DNA of 64,000 bases, from contig MTOH01000002.1 of the NCBI GenBank assembly GCA_002011615.1, positions 20,711-84,710 on the forward strand, read 5' to 3'. Of this stretch, positions 27,353 through 35,783 are shown piece by piece; within the stretch, counting starts at the first letter, position 1; each line of letters starts with the position of its first letter. The notes under the pieces were generated by a model. The model was not told where the DNA came from, ran no database searches, and saw nothing but the letters and a program-made list of their open reading frames with translations. Source of the stretch: Candidatus Hydrothermus pacificus. Lineage in GTDB: Bacteria; Hydrothermota; Hydrothermia; Hydrothermales; Hydrothermaceae. Position numbers and translations under genes: made by a program.

Positions 27353-29172
27353 AAATATTTATTCCACTGATTTTCTTAAAATATTTTTCCTTCTCCATGT
27401 ATTCTTATAATCAGTTTTTACCCTCTTCGTATTCAAACAGCATCTATTTCTCCACATATTATAAAAAAGATGGATTAAATTTTTCATCAAGACTTGCAAA
27501 AACAAACAATATGTATTACCTTGATAATTTACTTATTACCCTGCCTGTCAAAGATAAAAGCCTTTCTGTTTTTGATATTAGTTTCTATCCTACCTTACCT
27601 TTCTCGAGTTCCTTTTATGCAAGGGGAATTGAATTTGTTGATAAAAAATATAAAATTATTATAGGAAAAGAAAGGGACACAGGTTCCTTACCACCGTCTT
27701 TTAAAGAAAGTGAATATATATCTTCTGGGGAGTGGACTTTTTATAACAGGTTTCCAGTGGAATTTAAAACCTCATTTTTCGCAAAAAAGAACACAGGAAA
27801 ATCACCTGTTTTCCTGTTATCGAATAACTTTGCCTATTCAAGAGATAAAATTAACTTTGAAAAAAGACTGGGATTTTCAATTTTAAATTCTTCCATTGGT
27901 ATTGCAGATGAGATGAGATTATCTTTTTTAAAAGAGGAAAGAGGTTTTAACTTTATATTTCGTGGTAAAACAGAAAATTATTCTCTTTTCTATGAAAGTT
28001 CAAAGCATCATTACATAGGATTATCCGGGGCCGGGTTTTCAAAAATTTCTCCTTATATTAAAGGAATTTCAAGAGCTTATTACTATAATTCGTCCCTTTC
28101 ATGGATGTTTTCCAATGATTATGAGATAAATTTTATATACCCATCTTTCCCTGGAATAAGCATTTCAGGGGGTATTGAGGGAAGCAGGAAATTTGTTTTC
28201 AAAAGAGGAGTTGAATTGTTTTATAATCAGAGATTTGGTTATTTAAGGGTTTCCCACTCCAAGGGACTGAGAGAGATAAATGACATAAGAGTGGAATTCA
28301 GAAAATATCCACTTTCTCTAAGTGCTTACTCTGTTTTTTCAAAAACGAGGGTTTATAAAATTTCTTTTGGTGTTTTGCCCAGAAAATTTATTTCCCTTGA
28401 AGGTTATCTGGGTAGAGAATCAAGAGAGACCAATAGGAATTTCTACGGTTTTAACATAAGGTTTCTAAAACCAGGTATAAACTTTTTGGCTTCTTATTAT
28501 ACAACAAAATTAGGTGAGAGGTTTTACTCCACTCTTTCTTTTTCTCTCTCAGGTACAGTAACCATTCAAAAAATGGGGTTGAGTAAATGTTATGGGTTCA
28601 TATTTATGGATGAAAATGGTAACTTTGAATACGACGCAGGAGAAAAACCTGTTGAAGGAATAAAATTAATACTGGATGGCACAGAAGAAGTTTATACCGA
28701 TAAAAGAGGGAGATTTAATATTTCCTTCCTGCCCGCTGGAAAACATAAACTGGAAATAAAATATGGGGCATTACCCGCTCAGTACGGGAGTGGTTTTGGT
28801 GAAACCTTTGAATTTAATACAGGATTTGTAGATGTTAAAAAATTCTCAATACCTCTTGTTCCTCTTGGCGAGGTTAAGGGAATTGTGTTTATTGATAAAA
28901 ACAGAAATGGGCAAAAAGATGAAGATGAGGAGAGTGTAAAGAATGCCGTTGTTTTAATAAATGGTAGTTCCACAATTACTGACGAAGAAGGGGTATTTTA
29001 TATAACTGCATTACCTCCTGGTATTTATAATGTAGAAATAGGTTCTGTTCCTGTAAAGGGAATAAGGATACCTCCTGTTTTTTCTATTATTGTAAATCCC
29101 GGTGAAAAGATTTATGGGATTAATTTACCTGTCTACTTGCCCGAAAAAAAGGTGAGATATAAGAAATTTTAA
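27349..29172 (+). CDS. outer-membrane beta-barrel with two Cna-B/SdrD-like domains (usher-like)
   Basis: 607 residues if translation starts at CTG 27349, which overlaps the chaperone stop (CTGA), follows an AAGGAGGTG site and adds a signal peptide (KIFIPLIFLKYFSFS). From the first ATG (27397) the 591-residue product would lack a signal. Residues about 20-400 are many alternating aromatic/polar strands, as in an outer-membrane barrel. Two beta-sandwich repeats follow (CYGFIFMDENGNFEYDAGE and KGIVFIDKNRNGQKDEDEE), each ending in a 'LPxGxxxxEI' strand. Such domains occur in some fimbrial ushers, but the barrel is shorter than FimD and no plug domain is evident, so usher function is a hypothesis. 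Confidence 0.6.
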   Translation: MKIFIPLIFLKYFSFSMYSYNQFLPSSYSNSIYFSTYYKKDGLNFSSRLAKTNNMYYLDNLLITLPVKDKSLSVFDISFYPTLPFSSSFYARGIEFVDKKYKIIIGKERDTGSLPPSFKESEYISSGEWTFYNRFPVEFKTSFFAKKNTGKSPVFLLSNNFAYSRDKINFEKRLGFSILNSSIGIADEMRLSFLKEERGFNFIFRGKTENYSLFYESSKHHYIGLSGAGFSKISPYIKGISRAYYYNSSLSWMFSNDYEINFIYPSFPGISISGGIEGSRKFVFKRGVELFYNQRFGYLRVSHSKGLREINDIRVEFRKYPLSLSAYSVFSKTRVYKISFGVLPRKFISLEGYLGRESRETNRNFYGFNIRFLKPGINFLASYYTTKLGERFYSTLSFSLSGTVTIQKMGLSKCYGFIFMDENGNFEYDAGEKPVEGIKLILDGTEEVYTDKRGRFNISFLPAGKHKLEIKYGALPAQYGSGFGETFEFNTGFVDVKKFSIPLVPLGEVKGIVFIDKNRNGQKDEDEESVKNAVVLINGSSTITDEEGVFYITALPPGIYNVEIGSVPVKGIRIPPVFSIIVNPGEKIYGINLPVYLPEKKVRYKKF

Positions 29173-29177
29173 TCTGT

Positions 29178-31028
29178 CTATAATTTTTCAGGAATTAAAA
29201 TTTCTACAGTTGTTCCAAATCCCGGTTTTGAAGAAATTTCTATTTTACCCTGAATGTCCTCAATGAGTTTTTTTACTATAAATAGCCCGAGCCCTGTCCC
29301 CTTTTCTTTTCTGGTGTAAAAAGGAGAAAATATTTTTTCTATTTCATCTTCGGGTATGCCCGTTCCTCTGTCAGAAATATTTATTTTAATTTTGTCATTT
29401 ATTTTTTCTGTGCTTATTTCAATTATTCCACCCTCTTCCTGCGCCTCAATTGAATTTTTAACTATATTATCCAGAATCTTTTTTAACTTTTTATAGTCGG
29501 ATATAACTTTTAACTCCTTTCCTTCTACTTTAAAAATAATTCCATGTTTTTTAAGTAGTTCACTCTTCTCTTTTTCTATTTCCTTAAAAATTTCAGTAAG
29601 GTTGAATTCTTTTTTTTCTATTCCGAAAGGCCTTAAATAAAGAAGGAATTCTTCTACCTTTTCTTTTAAATTTAAATAGGCGCCTTCTATTTTTTTTATC
29701 ACCTTACTGTCTGCGCTTTTTTCCAGTTCTTTTATTGAAAGTGCCATTAAATTAAGAGGATTTTTTATTTCATGAGCAAGACCCGCAAGAAATTCTGTGA
29801 ATCCAGAGAGTTTTTCCTCTCGGTAAGTTTCTTTAATTTCAGTAATATCCGCTAACAAACCAAGGATGAATTTATTTCTACCGTGAATGATAGGGATTGT
29901 TCTCCCTGCAAAAATTCTTTTTCCTATTTTCTCTTCAAATTTTATCTCTCTTTTCTGTTCCATAACTTTTTTAATTTTAAATATATCCAGCTCATCTTTT
30001 TCAAGAATATTTTTGTCCTTTAAGTTACTATCCCCGAGAAAAGATTGGATAGCATGATTTGCAAAGACTATTTTACCATCCTCCCTCACGATAATTAAAA
30101 AGAGGTTGTTTTCTTTTTCAAAAATTTCAATTATTTCATTTTTTTCTCTTGCTTCTGTGTATTTTTTCAAATTATTGAAATAAGCAAAGTACACAATCAA
30201 ATAGAAAAATATTAATACCAGGGTTATAATAAAAAAAACATTAAAACTTTTTACAAATGCCATATATTTATCCATTGAAAACCCCACCCTTAAAATACCT
30301 TCTTTTTCGCCAAAAATTTCAACACTTTTTAAAAATTCAAATACCCTCTTGTTTTTATTCAATATTTCTCTTGTAAGAATACTGTCTGAGTTGAAAGCGT
30401 TTTTTAAAAAGGTATCCTCGTCTATATCCAGCACCCTCTCAGGCAACTTGCTGGAAAATACAACCCCTTCTTTTGATTGAAACAAAAAGAATTCTATTTC
30501 GGGGTCCTTTGAAATTTCATTTAAAAGACTTTTAATACCATACTCTCTTTTTAAAAGTTTTATAGAAGATATATCCTTCAAAATTAACAACTTTCTGTTC
30601 CCTTTTTCTTTATAAAAAAACATTGTATCCCCGTTTATCTCCGTGTTCATACCCTTTATTATCTCTCTCTCATCTATTTTTTCATCCTTCATATGCAGGG
30701 TTGAATTAATAACAATGTTGTTTTTGTCCATTACTGTTATTCCGAATAGGTCGAATTGAACACTGTATTCAAGAAGTTTAGCTTTGTTTACCCTTTCTTC
30801 AAGAAGCACCTCTGACAATAAATTCAGTTCTTTTGAAACATTTCTATCTATTTCAACAGAGAATTTAATAGAATTTATAATTGACGGAGAAATTGTTTCA
30901 ATAAAAGTTCTACCTTTAATTTTTAAAGATTTATCGGATGATTTTAGAGAAGAAAAATAAAGGTAGGGAACAGAAATCACAAAAAACAGGATTGATATGG
31001 TCCATATTATAAATATTATTTTTCTCAT
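29178..31028 (-). CDS. membrane sensor histidine kinase
   Basis: 616 residues: membrane helix (about 5-27), an extracytoplasmic sensor region of about 230 residues, a second helix (about 258-280), a PAS domain (about 300-400), HisKA with LAHEIKNPLNLMALSI, and HATPase_c (DNIVKNSIEAQEEGG; DRGTGIPEDEI; GTGLGLFIVKKL). It belongs to the NtrB/AtoS-like HisKA subclass by its HEIKNPL box. It is last in the unit with the PHP protein (four-base overlap). No response regulator is adjacent. It ends five bases from the convergent barrel gene. Confidence 0.93.
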   Translation of the reverse strand: MRKIIFIIWTISILFFVISVPYLYFSSLKSSDKSLKIKGRTFIETISPSIINSIKFSVEIDRNVSKELNLLSEVLLEERVNKAKLLEYSVQFDLFGITVMDKNNIVINSTLHMKDEKIDEREIIKGMNTEINGDTMFFYKEKGNRKLLILKDISSIKLLKREYGIKSLLNEISKDPEIEFFLFQSKEGVVFSSKLPERVLDIDEDTFLKNAFNSDSILTREILNKNKRVFEFLKSVEIFGEKEGILRVGFSMDKYMAFVKSFNVFFIITLVLIFFYLIVYFAYFNNLKKYTEAREKNEIIEIFEKENNLFLIIVREDGKIVFANHAIQSFLGDSNLKDKNILEKDELDIFKIKKVMEQKREIKFEEKIGKRIFAGRTIPIIHGRNKFILGLLADITEIKETYREEKLSGFTEFLAGLAHEIKNPLNLMALSIKELEKSADSKVIKKIEGAYLNLKEKVEEFLLYLRPFGIEKKEFNLTEIFKEIEKEKSELLKKHGIIFKVEGKELKVISDYKKLKKILDNIVKNSIEAQEEGGIIEISTEKINDKIKINISDRGTGIPEDEIEKIFSPFYTRKEKGTGLGLFIVKKLIEDIQGKIEISSKPGFGTTVEILIPEKL

Positions 31029-32173
31029 TTTATTAAAACAATTTTCTGCCTCTTTTTATCTTTTTTTATAAACAGGATTCCTCTGTGCACCTTTTCTGGA
31101 AATCTAATTTTACTTCCGTTAATTGAGAAAACCGCCATATTTTTATTCTGCAAGTTCAACCTCATATCCTGTTCACTTGTTATAGAAGGATAAATTATAA
31201 ACTTATTTTTTATTAACAGAAAAACAGGTGATATCCATACTCTGTCAAAATCTGCCTGAATAAGTTTTGCAAATACAAAATGTTTGCCTTCTGATATATG
31301 GTATTCCCTCTGAATTTGAATCTGGCTGGAATAGACGAAAATAGAATCGGGTAAAGAGTCTATAAATATGAATATCTTTATAAAGGGAATTTTAGCTCTT
31401 ACATTTAAATTAACCCTTATCAAAGGACTGTTTTTTAAAACATACTTTCCTGAAATTGAATCATCTACTTTTAACTCTGCGAATATGGTGTCCTGGTCAG
31501 GGAAAAGTTCAAAAGCATATGTCTTTCTCTCTCTTAGCGCTTTAAATATATTTTCTCTTGACAAGGAATCAACGATAAAGGCAGTTTGCAGTATTCTTCC
31601 TCTTTTATTTCTTTCAATTCCCCAATTCATTTCATGGTTATCCTGAGAGGCAATAAATCCAAGTTTCCAGCCTTTTGAAAGAGCTTTTATACAGGCTTTT
31701 TCATATACAGAATCCTTGTTCATTATTTCAATACCACAGATAAAATCTTCATACTTCTCTTTAAATTTAAAATTCTTAAAGTGATTTTCCCATGGATGGT
31801 TAAAAACACCGAACAGGTCTTTTCTATATATGTAATCATAAAGGGAATCAAGGTTGTACCAGCACTTCTCAGGTATAACTTCGTTTAGATTTTTCCCATA
31901 GACATTTATATGCCCGAAATAGTTGAGTTTGCCAACTTCCTGTCCGCAGATTGCAACAAAGCCTGTGTTATTGAAAGAGTCTGCCCAGAAAATTGTGTTC
32001 TGCCATTCATTTTCGTCAAGATGATGGGAGTGGTCGGTTAGACCATAGAAGTTCAGATTGTGAAATTTTGCAAATTCATAAGCATCCCGGGGTGTCCCTG
32101 AACCGTCAGAGTATGAAGTATGACCGTGAATATTTCCAAAAACAGGAAAAAAGCATATTAAAAAATTTATCAT
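31025..32173 (-). CDS. secreted PHP-family phosphoesterase with short C-terminal sorting domain
   Basis: 382 residues. A signal peptide (INFLICFFPVFG) is followed by a PHP metal-dependent phosphoesterase domain (about 15-210) with GNIHGHTSYSDGSG, LTDHSHH, GQEVG, NHPWEN and SQDNH, the expected metal-ligand His/Asp/Glu set. A beta-rich region follows (about 215-335). The end (AVFSINGSKI ... RGILFIKKDKKRQKIVLIK) is the shortened CTD seen on other secreted proteins here. An extracytoplasmic PHP enzyme is unusual; substrate unknown. It overlaps ccmE by four bases. Confidence 0.83.
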   Translation of the reverse strand: MINFLICFFPVFGNIHGHTSYSDGSGTPRDAYEFAKFHNLNFYGLTDHSHHLDENEWQNTIFWADSFNNTGFVAICGQEVGKLNYFGHINVYGKNLNEVIPEKCWYNLDSLYDYIYRKDLFGVFNHPWENHFKNFKFKEKYEDFICGIEIMNKDSVYEKACIKALSKGWKLGFIASQDNHEMNWGIERNKRGRILQTAFIVDSLSRENIFKALRERKTYAFELFPDQDTIFAELKVDDSISGKYVLKNSPLIRVNLNVRAKIPFIKIFIFIDSLPDSIFVYSSQIQIQREYHISEGKHFVFAKLIQADFDRVWISPVFLLIKNKFIIYPSITSEQDMRLNLQNKNMAVFSINGSKIRFPEKVHRGILFIKKDKKRQKIVLIK

Positions 32174-32574
32174 TCAGCTTTTTTCTTTTCTGCCTGATAT
32201 TTTGATGGACACTGAGTCATCAGAAATGTTGCATAAAAAGTATTCTCCAGAGGTTTATAGGTGCCTTCTATCACGACCTTTGCACTGTCCTGGTAAATTA
32301 AATCAGGCAGTGCGCCTTTGTAAATTACCTTTAAATTTTTTTCCTGATTACCTACCAGAAAATTTGCTATTCCTTTTTCCACCTTTATTGAATTCGGAAC
32401 TACATTTCCACTGATTCTAACCACCTTTGAATTTATCTCGTTTTTCTTCTGCAAAAATTCGTCAAATGTAAAATAATATACTGAAGTTTTCCGGATTCCT
32501 GTGAAGATTACATAAATGAGCCCTGCAACCAGAAGAGTTGTTATTATTATTATATTTCTTCTTTTTCTTTTCAT
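32170..32574 (-). CDS. ccmE: cytochrome c maturation protein CcmE, Cys-type
   Basis: 134-residue periplasmic haem chaperone: one membrane anchor (about residues 8-26) then an OB-fold (VVRISGNVVPNSIKVEKG; LKVIYKGALPDL). Classical CcmE attaches haem to His in an HxxxY motif. Here the motif is C122-x3-Y126 (TQCPSKYQ), the variant known from archaea and some anaerobes. No CcmA/B/C/F/H genes are adjacent. It overlaps both cinA and the PHP gene by four bases. Confidence 0.9.
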   Translation of the reverse strand: MKRKRRNIIIITTLLVAGLIYVIFTGIRKTSVYYFTFDEFLQKKNEINSKVVRISGNVVPNSIKVEKGIANFLVGNQEKNLKVIYKGALPDLIYQDSAKVVIEGTYKPLENTFYATFLMTQCPSKYQAEKKKAE

Positions 32575-33776
32575 CTTTTCTCCTCCTTAAATTTTTTTCT
32601 CAATTCATTTAAAATAAAACAGACAGCCTGTAATTTTATCTCTTCCCGTGAGCCCTTAAAAATCTCTTTTAAAACAAAGTTTTTATCTTTATATGAAAAC
32701 CCCATGTAAATCAGTCCTACAGGCTTTTCAGGGGTTCCACCCGAAGGACCGGCAATCCCTGTAGTTGAAATCCCTATATCGGTGTTAAAAATCTTTTTTA
32801 CCTTTTCAGCCATCTCCTTTGCAACTTCTCCTGAATATACACTGAATTTTTTTATTGTTTCCTGGTTAACTTTTAAAATATCAGTTTTTATTTTTTCTGA
32901 ATAGGCAATTATGCCACCTTTATAGTAATCAGAACTGCCAGGGACCCTTGTAATTATATCTCCGAGAAGTCCCCCTGTGCAGGACTCAGCAGTTGAGAGG
33001 GTTAGTTTTCTTGTTTTCAAAATTTTACCCACAACTTCCTCAATTCTTTCATCTTCTTCCGTGTAAATAAAATCATTTAATAATTCTTTTAATACAGTAA
33101 TCTTTTCCTCCAGTTCTTTTTCTTTACCATAAAGCACTACCCTGACTTCCTGCATTGCGGGTAATATGCTAAAGGGTTTTAAAAATTCCTCTCTTTGTTT
33201 AATTTTTTGCATAATCTCTATCTCTTTGAGACCAAATGTCTTTATAACTTTTGTCCTATACTCTTTTCCGGTTCTCTTTTCCAGATAGGGGAGTACATGT
33301 TTTTCAACCATCGGGATAAATTCTCTGGGTGGACCCGGTAATAGAAATATAAAAAAGTTATTTTTTTCATACAGATAGCCTCTGGCGATTCCTGTAGGAT
33401 TGTCAAGCAGTCTGGCTCTTTTAAAATTCCATGCATATTTCCCGTGTTTTTCTATATCAAGTTCTGGTTCAATTTTCTTTAACTTCTCCCATAGACCTTT
33501 ATCAAAAAAAGGATTTTCTTTTATAAATTTTGCAAGTCCTTCCCTTGTTCTGTCATCATGGGTTGGTCCTAAACCACCGATTATAACTGCTCCGTCGGTT
33601 TTTCCCCGCAGGAAATCAAGAGCTTCACTTATTCTGTCTTCTCTATCAGGGACAGAAATCTCAAATCTTATTTCCACTCCTTTCTCAAAAACCCTCTGTG
33701 CAAGGTAATTGAAGTTTGTATTTAAAGTTTTTCCCTTTAATATATCATCTCCGGTGGTCACAACACTGATTTTCAC
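32571..33776 (-). CDS. cinA: CinA family nicotinamide-nucleotide amidohydrolase
   Basis: 401 residues with two domains: an N-terminal MoaB/MogA-like domain (about 1-170; TTGDDILKGKTLNTN, GGLGPTHDD, LLPGPPREF) and a C-terminal NMN amidase domain (about 245-401; LSTAESCTGGLLGDIITRVPG, YSEKIK, GIAGPSGGTPEKPVG). Both are intact, so it may act in pyridine-nucleotide recycling as ADP-ribose pyrophosphatase/NMN deamidase. It lies three bases after mglA in the same direction. Confidence 0.94.
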   Translation of the reverse strand: MKISVVTTGDDILKGKTLNTNFNYLAQRVFEKGVEIRFEISVPDREDRISEALDFLRGKTDGAVIIGGLGPTHDDRTREGLAKFIKENPFFDKGLWEKLKKIEPELDIEKHGKYAWNFKRARLLDNPTGIARGYLYEKNNFFIFLLPGPPREFIPMVEKHVLPYLEKRTGKEYRTKVIKTFGLKEIEIMQKIKQREEFLKPFSILPAMQEVRVVLYGKEKELEEKITVLKELLNDFIYTEEDERIEEVVGKILKTRKLTLSTAESCTGGLLGDIITRVPGSSDYYKGGIIAYSEKIKTDILKVNQETIKKFSVYSGEVAKEMAEKVKKIFNTDIGISTTGIAGPSGGTPEKPVGLIYMGFSYKDKNFVLKEIFKGSREEIKLQAVCFILNELRKKFKEEKR

Positions 33777-33779
33777 TTT

Positions 33780-34373
33780 TTATGTGGGAGCTCTTTGAGA
33801 GAGATGTTTCAAAACTTTTAAACTTATTTCTTTCAAAGTTTCAAAAACCCCTTTCCCCTGAGTCGCTATGGATTCAAAATGAGTAACTTTCCAGGGATTC
33901 AGGGCTTCCTGAAGCTCCTCAACCGTTGCTATGTTAGGTAAATCCCTTTTGTTATATTGCATTACAAAAGGTATTTCTGTAAGTTTCATACCATAAAAGG
34001 AAAGGTTTTCCTGCATGTTTTCCAGACTTTCTATATTTTCTTCCATACGGTCTTTCTGAGAATCTGCAACAAAAACAATACCATCAACTCCTTTAAGGAT
34101 GAGTCTTCTTGAAGCATTGTAAAATACCTGTCCTGGAGTTGTATACAAATGGAACCTTGTTCTGAAACCCCGTATTGTTCCCAGGTCCACAGGAAGAAAA
34201 TCAAAAAATAGAGTTCTTTCCTGTTCTGTTGCGAGGGAAACAAGTTTTCCTTTTATACTTGGCGTGAGCTTTTCATAAATGTATTTTATATTCGTTGTCT
34301 TCCCCGAAAGACCAGGACCATAATAAACAATTTTACAGTTTATTTCTCTTGCTGCGTAATTTATAAGTGCCAC
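33780..34373 (-). CDS. mglA: polarity GTPase MglA
   Basis: Small Ras-like GTPase, 197 residues, that sets cell polarity and motility direction in bacteria such as Myxococcus. Motifs: P-loop [12 protein letters not shown] (about residues 17-28), switch region with [14 protein letters not shown] (G3, about 79-82), QYNKRDLP (G4). The TPG-type G3 is typical of MglA. It directly follows mglB, its GAP partner. In this organism it could control type IV pili or gliding; no pilus genes are in the window. Confidence 0.95.
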   Translation of the reverse strand: MALINYAAREINCKIVYYGPGLSGKTTNIKYIYEKLTPSIKGKLVSLATEQERTLFFDFLPVDLGTIRGFRTRFHLYTTPGQVFYNASRRLILKGVDGIVFVADSQKDRMEENIESLENMQENLSFYGMKLTEIPFVMQYNKRDLPNIATVEELQEALNPWKVTHFESIATQGKGVFETLKEISLKVLKHLSQRAPT

Positions 34374-34384
34374 CTTATTTCCTC

Positions 34385-34879
34385 CTATCCGAAAAGTTTG
34401 TCAATTTCTTCTTCAGCTTCTTTTGTAAAGTCTTCATCAAAAGGACCTTTCTCTTCCTTTGAGGGGACTTCCAGTTTTTTGAAGATCCTGTTGAATATAG
34501 CCTCCAGCTCATTTGATGCATGTTTTGTTCTTACTCTTACGAGTCCAAGTGTTGTTCTCTGGTCAAAAAGTATTGCAAGTATAACTCTGTTTGCAACCAT
34601 TGATATGTAAAGACTTTCTCTTTCTCCCTGATGAAACAGTGATGAAAATTCTTTTTCCCCTATCAATTCTGCAAGCTGAGATGTTGCAGCAAAATCAGCA
34701 GCTGATAAAGTTGAGAATGAAAGGGTATCAATATCTCTTATATCTCCAACAGAAGAAATAAGCTGTCCTGCCTTATCTATCAGAAGCACTGCTTTTGAAT
34801 TGCTTGTCTCAAGAAGTTTTTTTAAAATTCCTGTTATTTCTTTAAACTCATTTTCAAAAAGAGCAGTCTCTTCAGGCAT
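34385..34879 (-). CDS. mglB: Roadblock/LC7-domain protein MglB
   Basis: 164 residues. The Roadblock/LC7 domain covers about 10-125 ([54 protein letters not shown]), with an acidic C-terminal tail as in MglB. It is the GTPase-activating partner of MglA encoded 11 bases downstream. It follows the EbfC-like gene in the same direction. Confidence 0.92.
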   Translation of the reverse strand: MPEETALFENEFKEITGILKKLLETSNSKAVLLIDKAGQLISSVGDIRDIDTLSFSTLSAADFAATSQLAELIGEKEFSSLFHQGERESLYISMVANRVILAILFDQRTTLGLVRVRTKHASNELEAIFNRIFKKLEVPSKEEKGPFDEDFTKEAEEEIDKLFG

Positions 34880-34895
34880 AATTTTCTCCTTAAAA

Positions 34896-35207
34896 TTACT
34901 CTTTTTCCACAGGAAATGAGTCTTTCAGCTTAAAGAGCATACTTTTAAATTTTGACTCTGCTTCCTCCTGGGCTTTTTTCTTTGCTGAATTATACGCAGA
35001 TGCGAGTAAGTCTTCCAGCATTCTTTTATCCCTGAGTGCATCTTCGCTTATTTCAACTTTCAGAACATTTTGCATCCCGTCCATAAATACCTTTACAAGT
35101 CCTGCACCTGCTTCTCCTTTTAGCTCAATCTTTTTTAATTCCTCTTCCATTTCTTTGAGATTTTTTTTAAAAAAACCTACCTCCTTAAAAATTTCGAAAA
35201 ATTTCAT
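34896..35207 (-). CDS. YbaB/EbfC family nucleoid-associated protein
   Basis: 103 residues with the EbfC fold: helix (GFFKKNLKEMEEELKKIELKG), strand pair with GAGLVKVFMDGMQNVLKVEIS, and a helix AYNSAKKKAQEEAESKF. This family binds DNA and often sits beside recR/dnaX; here it heads the mglB-mglA unit. No Shine-Dalgarno sequence is visible; a candidate promoter lies at 35235-35263. Confidence 0.88.
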   Translation of the reverse strand: MKFFEIFKEVGFFKKNLKEMEEELKKIELKGEAGAGLVKVFMDGMQNVLKVEISEDALRDKRMLEDLLASAYNSAKKKAQEEAESKFKSMLFKLKDSFPVEKE

Positions 35208-35234
35208 AGTTTTTTATATAATTTTATGTTTATT

Positions 35235-35263
35235 ATTTTAGGGTTATTTTCCAAATTTGTCAA
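35235..35263 (-). promoter_or_regulatory. putative promoter of the ebfC-mglB-mglA-cinA unit
   Basis: Minus strand TTGACA (35258-35263), 17-bp spacer, TAAAAT (35235-35240). It overlaps the last codons of the DUF4416 gene and lies 27 bases upstream of the ebfC ATG. The leader is AT-rich with no ribosome-binding site. Confidence 0.5.
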
Positions 35264-35783
35264 ACTCGATTTGATTTTTTAGTATTTCCCTTACCTTTAT
35301 AAAAGTTTTAATGTAGCCTTCTGTTCTGTAATCAGGATAGGTATAAGGGAATATGTGAAAGGTCCCCCTTTTAAAAAAAAGTGTTACCTCCGCGTATATT
35401 CCATTACCGAGATATATACGATGAGAGAAATCTTTTGTTGATGCGAGAACTATTTTGGAAAGTCCCAGATAACCCGGGTCAATGTTTATTTGTCTTTTCC
35501 CCTGAATCATGAACTTTTTTTCTATTTCTATTGTTTTAATCTTTATATCCACTATTTTATCGGGTGCAATGAGATTTTTAAAAAAATAAAATATTTTTTT
35601 TAAATTTTTGCCCATTTCTTTTTCATAATAATCGGTATTCTCAAAAGGGAATATCTCACTTTGAAAATCTATGATACCAAATTCCTTTTCAAGAGTTCTT
35701 TTTATATCTTCAAATAAATCTATTCTGGCAGTAAAAACTGCTGTGAAAAGTTTTACAGGTTTTGGAGGTTTTATTTCTGCCAT
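35244..35783 (-). CDS. DUF4416 family protein
   Basis: 179 residues matching the DUF4416 layout: VKLFTAVFTARIDLFEDIKRTLEKEFG at the start, FENTDYYEKEMG in the middle, then NIDPGYLGLSKIVLASTKDFSHRIYLGNGIYAEVTL and a C-terminal FPYTYPDYRTEGYIKTF. The function of the family is unknown. It overlaps the QueG-like gene by 13 bases and must be cotranscribed with it. Confidence 0.85.
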   Translation of the reverse strand: MAEIKPPKPVKLFTAVFTARIDLFEDIKRTLEKEFGIIDFQSEIFPFENTDYYEKEMGKNLKKIFYFFKNLIAPDKIVDIKIKTIEIEKKFMIQGKRQINIDPGYLGLSKIVLASTKDFSHRIYLGNGIYAEVTLFFKRGTFHIFPYTYPDYRTEGYIKTFIKVREILKNQIEFDKFGK

